Positions 6,652 to 9,445 of a stretch of DNA of 9,445 nt are shown here, one piece after another. This DNA comes from Prevotellaceae bacterium (GTDB lineage Bacteria > Bacteroidota > Bacteroidia > Bacteroidales > UBA932). Position 1 is the stretch's first letter. Every line of letters begins with the position of its first letter. The notes beneath the pieces were generated by a model that did not search any database, was not told the DNA's origin, and was given only the letters and a program-made list of their open reading frames with translations. A program made the translations under genes and the position numbers. The stretch is from contig JAIROQ010000027.1 in assembly GCA_031257455.1 (NCBI GenBank), positions 1 through 9,445 on the forward strand, read 5' to 3'.

Positions 6652-6739
6652 GTAGAGAATGGAGAATGGAGAATGGAAAATGGGCTGACGCGCCAGCTAA
6701 CTCTCCCCTCTCCTCCATTCTCCATTCTCCACTCTCTAC
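6652..6739. repeat. Heptamer-armed inverted repeat between batC and batD
   Basis: Starting on the base after the batC stop, the left arm 6652-6679 is four 7-base units: GTAGAGA, ATGGAGA twice, then ATGGAAA. The right arm 6712-6739 is its reverse complement with 25 of 28 positions matching. The 32-base centre (6680-6711) holds the word GGCTGACGC at 6683-6691. It also has a small hairpin, GCTG (6684-6687) with CAGC (6694-6697). The whole could fold into a long hairpin in RNA or single-stranded DNA. No T run follows the right arm, so it is not a typical terminator. A stretch 6740-6764 with A-rich sequence then leads to an ATG at 6765. Confidence 0.8.
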
Positions 6740-6770
6740 TCTCCACTAAAAAGATTTACAAATTATGGAC

Positions 6771-6798
6771 ACTCTCCACTCTCCACTCTCCACTCTCA
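6771..6798 (+). repeat. Heptamer tract ACTCTCC x4 after the apparent batD start codon
   Basis: Three perfect ACTCTCC units (6771-6777, 6778-6784, 6785-6791) and one variant, ACTCTCA (6792-6798), follow directly after ATGGAC at 6765-6770. The context AAATTATGGAC is the same as at the batE start (8696). Read from this ATG, the frame gives 15 codons and stops at TAA 6810-6812. The signal peptide and the rest of BatD are in the -1 frame relative to it. From the ATG to the BatD-frame codon at 6806 is 41 bases, so two or five repeat units would place them in frame, but four do not. An A5 tract (6798-6802) sits at the end of the run. Confidence 0.8.
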
Positions 6799-6868
6799 AA
6801 AAGGGAGGATAACGGGACTTCTTCTACTGCTGTTTTGCGGTATTTCCGCCGCACGCGCAGACGATGTA

Positions 6869-8620
6869 TTGTTGGACGTATCGGCGCCGCGCATGGTCGC
6901 CGTGAATGAACAGTTCCGTGCGACTTTTTCGGTGAACGCGAATGCCGGTGATTTCACGCCGCCCGACTTTGCCGGCTTCCATGTGATAGCAGGCCCTTCG
7001 CGTTCGTCCGAACAACGATTTCAAATCGTCAACGGAAAACAGTCGCATACGCAAATCACCCGTTTTATATACATCCTGCAAGCGGTCAAGGAAGGGAACG
7101 TTACGTTGGGTGCGGCCAGCGTGGTGGTCGATAAGCAAACATACCAGTCGCAACCGGTAACCATCGAAGTAGTCAAAGCGGAAGATGCGCCGCAAGCCGC
7201 ACAACAGCCGCAACAGGCGCAACAAAGCGCCCAACCGGCCGCCGGAACAGGAGACGGCAACGACGTCTTCGTGCGCATATTAGTGAGCAAATCCAATGTC
7301 TATCGCGGCGAATATCTGACGGCCACCGTGAAGATTTATTCGCAATCCATGAATATTGCCGGCTTTGAAGATGTGAAATTCCCTACTTTCAACGGTTTTT
7401 GGAGTCAGGAAATAGAAGCGCCGCAACAACTGCAATTCCAGCGCGAGAATGTCAACGGGAAAATATACAACAGCGCGGTCGTGCGCCGCTATGTGCTTTT
7501 CCCGCAACAAACGGGCGCATTAAAGATAGACCCTTTTGAAATCACCTGCGCCTTGCAGGTACGCGTTGCCCCGCGCAGTATTTTTGATGATTTCTTTGGG
7601 TCGTCTGCGCAGATTGTGCACAAGCATATCGCCTCGCCGGTGATTACCGTTCAGGTCAATCCGTTGCCGGCAAATGCGCCGGCGTCTTTTGCCGGCGCGG
7701 TGGGCGTCGGTTTCAGGATGACGGCGGAACTGGCGCGCGATTCGGTTACCGCCAATGACGCCGCATCGGCCATTATCAAAATCAGCGGCGAAGGAAATGT
7801 GAAATTGGTGGAAACCCCGAAAATCGTATGGCCGCCCGATTTTGAAACCTATGACGTAAAAGTTTCGGACAACAGTAAAACGTCTTCTTCCGGCGTGAGC
7901 GGCTCGAAGCAGTTTGAAATCCCCTTTATTCCACGCAGCGCCGGCACATTCTCTATCCCGCCGGTGGAATTTACGTACTTCGACATTGCCAAAAAGCAAT
8001 ATGTAACCATCGCCTCCAAACCGCTTGACATCCGCGTAGGGAAAGACCCGAACGCCGGTGCGGCAGTAACGGTGGGCGGCGTAAACAGGCAGGCGGTGCG
8101 TGCATTGAACGAAGACATCCGCTACATCAAAACCGACCTCCCGCAATGGCGGAAAAAAGAAGGACTGTTTTTCGGCTCGCTGCTTTATTATTTGCTGATG
8201 GCGGCAGAGGTATTGGTATTTATATTGTGCTACCTGTTCCTGTCGAAACGGCGGAAAGACCTGCAAAACGTGGTGCTGGTACGCAACCGGAAAGCCAATA
8301 AAATAGCACGCCGGCGCTTGAAAACAGCCGACCAATTGTTGAAATCCGGCCATGCGGCAGGCTTCTACGAAGAACTGGCCAAAGCGTTATGGGGCTACCT
8401 GAGCGACAAATTAGCCCTGGCAGCGGCTGACCTTTCACGCGAAAACGCACGGGAAACCCTGCTAAACCGCCAAATCCCCGAACCCGATGTCGAAACATTC
8501 CTACAGGTGATTGACGAATGCGAGTTCGCACGCTATGCGCCTACCGGCGGCAGCGTCCAGATGCAGAAAATCTACGATGACGCAATAAAAACCATCAGCC
8601 GCTTTGAACAAAAACTTTAA
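6869..8620 (+). CDS. batD: BatD, large periplasmic oxygen-tolerance protein; N-terminus out of frame with its likely ATG
   Basis: BatD is a large envelope protein. Numbered from the TTG at 6869 (583 residues), the periplasmic part shows the family signature GPSRSSEQRFQIVNGKQSHT (42-61), a Gln/Ala-rich linker (about 107-128) and further beta-rich domains to about 395. A membrane helix (about 436-459) ends in SKRRK. The helical cytosolic tail (about 470-583) contains 'GFYEELAKALWGYLSDKL'. The reading frame is open upstream to 6701. Bases about 6800-6868 encode a good signal peptide (basic KGR, five Leu, then FCGISAARA before DD), but no ATG, GTG or TTG lies in that frame before 6869. The TTG start would remove the signal peptide, so it is probably not the true one. 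The likely start is the ATG at 6765, which is out of frame because of the four-heptamer tract. The gene may be switched off, mis-sequenced at A5, or read by a -1 frameshift. Confidence 0.85.
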   Translation: MLDVSAPRMVAVNEQFRATFSVNANAGDFTPPDFAGFHVIAGPSRSSEQRFQIVNGKQSHTQITRFIYILQAVKEGNVTLGAASVVVDKQTYQSQPVTIEVVKAEDAPQAAQQPQQAQQSAQPAAGTGDGNDVFVRILVSKSNVYRGEYLTATVKIYSQSMNIAGFEDVKFPTFNGFWSQEIEAPQQLQFQRENVNGKIYNSAVVRRYVLFPQQTGALKIDPFEITCALQVRVAPRSIFDDFFGSSAQIVHKHIASPVITVQVNPLPANAPASFAGAVGVGFRMTAELARDSVTANDAASAIIKISGEGNVKLVETPKIVWPPDFETYDVKVSDNSKTSSSGVSGSKQFEIPFIPRSAGTFSIPPVEFTYFDIAKKQYVTIASKPLDIRVGKDPNAGAAVTVGGVNRQAVRALNEDIRYIKTDLPQWRKKEGLFFGSLLYYLLMAAEVLVFILCYLFLSKRRKDLQNVVLVRNRKANKIARRRLKTADQLLKSGHAAGFYEELAKALWGYLSDKLALAAADLSRENARETLLNRQIPEPDVETFLQVIDECEFARYAPTGGSVQMQKIYDDAIKTISRFEQKL

Positions 8621-8695
8621 GAGGTATGAAGTATGAGGTATGAGTTGGCGTCAGCCAATTAGAAATTAGAAATTAGAAATCAAAAATCAGAAATT
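8621..8695. repeat. Heptamer element with palindromic core between batD and batE
   Basis: The element fills the whole spacer. Directly after the batD TAA come GAGGTAT (8621-8627), GAAGTAT (8628-8634) and GAGGTAT (8635-8641), then GAG. A perfect inverted repeat, TTGGC-GTCA-GCCAA, lies at 8645-8658. Five 7-base units follow: TTAGAAA at 8659, 8666 and 8673, TCAAAAA at 8680, and TCAGAAA at 8687-8693. Two bases later is the batE ATG. The left and right arms use different units and are not complementary to each other. The core contains the reverse complement of the GGCTGACGC found in the batC/batD element. The A-rich right arm may also serve as the translation leader of batE. Confidence 0.85.
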
Positions 8696-9445
8696 ATGGA
8701 CAGAAAGAGAATTTACCTGTTTACGGTTGCACTGCTGTTATCCCTTTTTGCGGGGCAGGCGGCTTCGGCTGTGGTTGCCGATACGCTGTGGGTGCAGGCA
8801 AACACATTTTATGCCAACGGGCAATATCCGGACGCTATTCGGATATATACCGAAATCGAAGCGACAGACAATGTGTCGCCCGCTTTATATTTCAACATGG
8901 GGAACGCTTATTTCAAGCAAAACGAACTGGCCAATGCCATCCTCTATTATGAACGGGCGTTGCGCCTGTCGCCCGGCGATGCGGCCATTGCCTACAACCT
9001 CGAAATGGCGCAGCTCCGCACATTAGACAGGGTCGATACGCTCCCTGAATTTTTCCTGTTCACATGGGTGCGCAACCTGCGCCAATGGGCAAGCGCCGAC
9101 ACATGGGCGATGCTTTCGCTCTTCCTTGTAGCCGGCACGTTGCTATGCCTGTCGGGGTTCTTTTTCATTCGTTCGGTGCGGTTACGCAAGGTATCGTTCT
9201 TTATGGCGGTGGCCTGCGTGCTGCTGGCGGCGGGAAGCATTACCTTCGCCGGTTTCCAGCGCGCCGAAATCACTGCGCATGACGAAGCGATTATTTTCCC
9301 CGCCGTAGTTACCGTAAAAAGCGCCCCCGACAACACCGGCAAAGATTTATTCATCCTGCACGAAGGCGCAAAAGTAACGATTATAGACGAACTCTCGAAC
9401 TGGCAAAACATCCGCCTGCGCGATGGCAAAGAAGGATGGATAGAA
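8696..9445 (+). CDS. batE: BatE, TPR and SH3 protein (3' end cut by the window)
   Basis: The frame from ATG 8696 stays open for 250 codons to the last base, so the stop lies just outside. The protein begins with a signal peptide (MDRKRIYLFTVALLLSLFAG, cut near ASA at 23-25). Two TPR units follow (about 29-60 and 63-96; ALYFNMGNAYFKQNELANAI). Two membrane segments come next (about 137-158 and 168-187). The C-terminal domain (about 200-250) looks like a bacterial SH3 domain: VVTVKSAPD, LHEGAKVTIID, then NWQNIRLRDGKEGWIE. In related BatE proteins only a few residues follow this 'GWI' motif, so nearly the whole protein is present. BatE closes the conserved Bat gene set and is thought to interact with BatA-D at the inner membrane. 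Its start is unambiguous and follows two bases after the heptamer run. Confidence 0.92.
   Translation, partial: MDRKRIYLFTVALLLSLFAGQAASAVVADTLWVQANTFYANGQYPDAIRIYTEIEATDNVSPALYFNMGNAYFKQNELANAILYYERALRLSPGDAAIAYNLEMAQLRTLDRVDTLPEFFLFTWVRNLRQWASADTWAMLSLFLVAGTLLCLSGFFFIRSVRLRKVSFFMAVACVLLAAGSITFAGFQRAEITAHDEAIIFPAVVTVKSAPDNTGKDLFILHEGAKVTIIDELSNWQNIRLRDGKEGWIE

Noticed and set aside
6803..6808. GGGAGG as a Shine-Dalgarno site for batD
   Set aside because: No ATG, GTG or TTG in the BatD frame lies at a usual distance downstream, and the bases already encode the basic start of the signal peptide. Bacteroidota also rarely rely on this motif.
6673..6909. Open + strand frame of 78 codons across the batC/batD spacer
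   Set aside because: It is mostly translated repeat followed by the wrong frame of batD; the product is low-complexity and resembles nothing.
7520..8353. 277-codon minus-strand frame opposite batD
   Set aside because: It lies wholly within the well-supported BatD coding region and its product has no recognisable motif.
5827..8695. Repeat runs as a CRISPR array
   Set aside because: The units are 7 bases in direct tandem with no spacers; CRISPR repeats are about 24-47 bases and separated by unique spacers.

Overview
The window reads as part of a Bacteroidota (probably Bacteroidales) chromosome. Grounds: a complete set of Bat (Bacteroides aerotolerance) genes in the order typical of that phylum, a protein with the Fibrobacter succinogenes major paralogous (FISUMP) domain, start codons preceded by A-rich spacers rather than clear Shine-Dalgarno sites, and TAA stops at most genes. 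Everything supported lies on the + strand with short gaps or overlaps, so it looks like one long operon entered in its middle. No tRNA, rRNA, CRISPR array, transposase or convincing terminator was seen.

Layout. 1-111 is the 3' end of a DUF58 protein, normally the gene after a MoxR-type AAA ATPase. 142-1131 is a signal-peptide and single-membrane-segment protein of the kind found between DUF58 and batA. 1165-3113 is a three-gene insert not usually part of this operon: a BRO-N/DinD-like protein, a CrcB fluoride channel and an AlkD-type alkylpurine DNA glycosylase. 3135-4121 is batA. 4139-4717 is a second guest gene, a secreted FISUMP-domain protein whose C-terminal end is rich in Tyr, Ser and Asn. 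4804-5826 is batB, 5905-6651 batC, about 6765/6869-8620 batD, and 8696 to the window end batE, which is cut off just before its stop.

How the genes fit together. BatA and BatB are membrane-anchored von Willebrand factor A proteins with intact metal sites. BatC and BatE carry TPRs, and BatD has a large periplasmic part, so together they probably form an envelope complex. The exact biochemical role of the Bat proteins is unsettled; in Bacteroides fragilis the operon was linked to aerotolerance. The guests (DNA alkylation repair, a DinD-like protein, fluoride export) share only a loose stress theme.

The most unusual content is in the spacers. At three consecutive junctions (batB/batC, batC/batD, batD/batE) the DNA after the stop codon is built of 7-base units: the unit sequence differs by site, but the period is the same, and each run starts directly at the stop. 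Two of the three carry a shared core, GGCTGACGC, in opposite orientations. At batD a run of four heptamers lies directly after the apparent start (ATG at 6765) and puts that ATG out of frame with the signal peptide and the rest of BatD. Because 7 is not a multiple of 3, gain of one unit or loss of two would restore the frame. This resembles a phase-variable switch, although a sequencing error in the adjacent A5 tract is a serious alternative.
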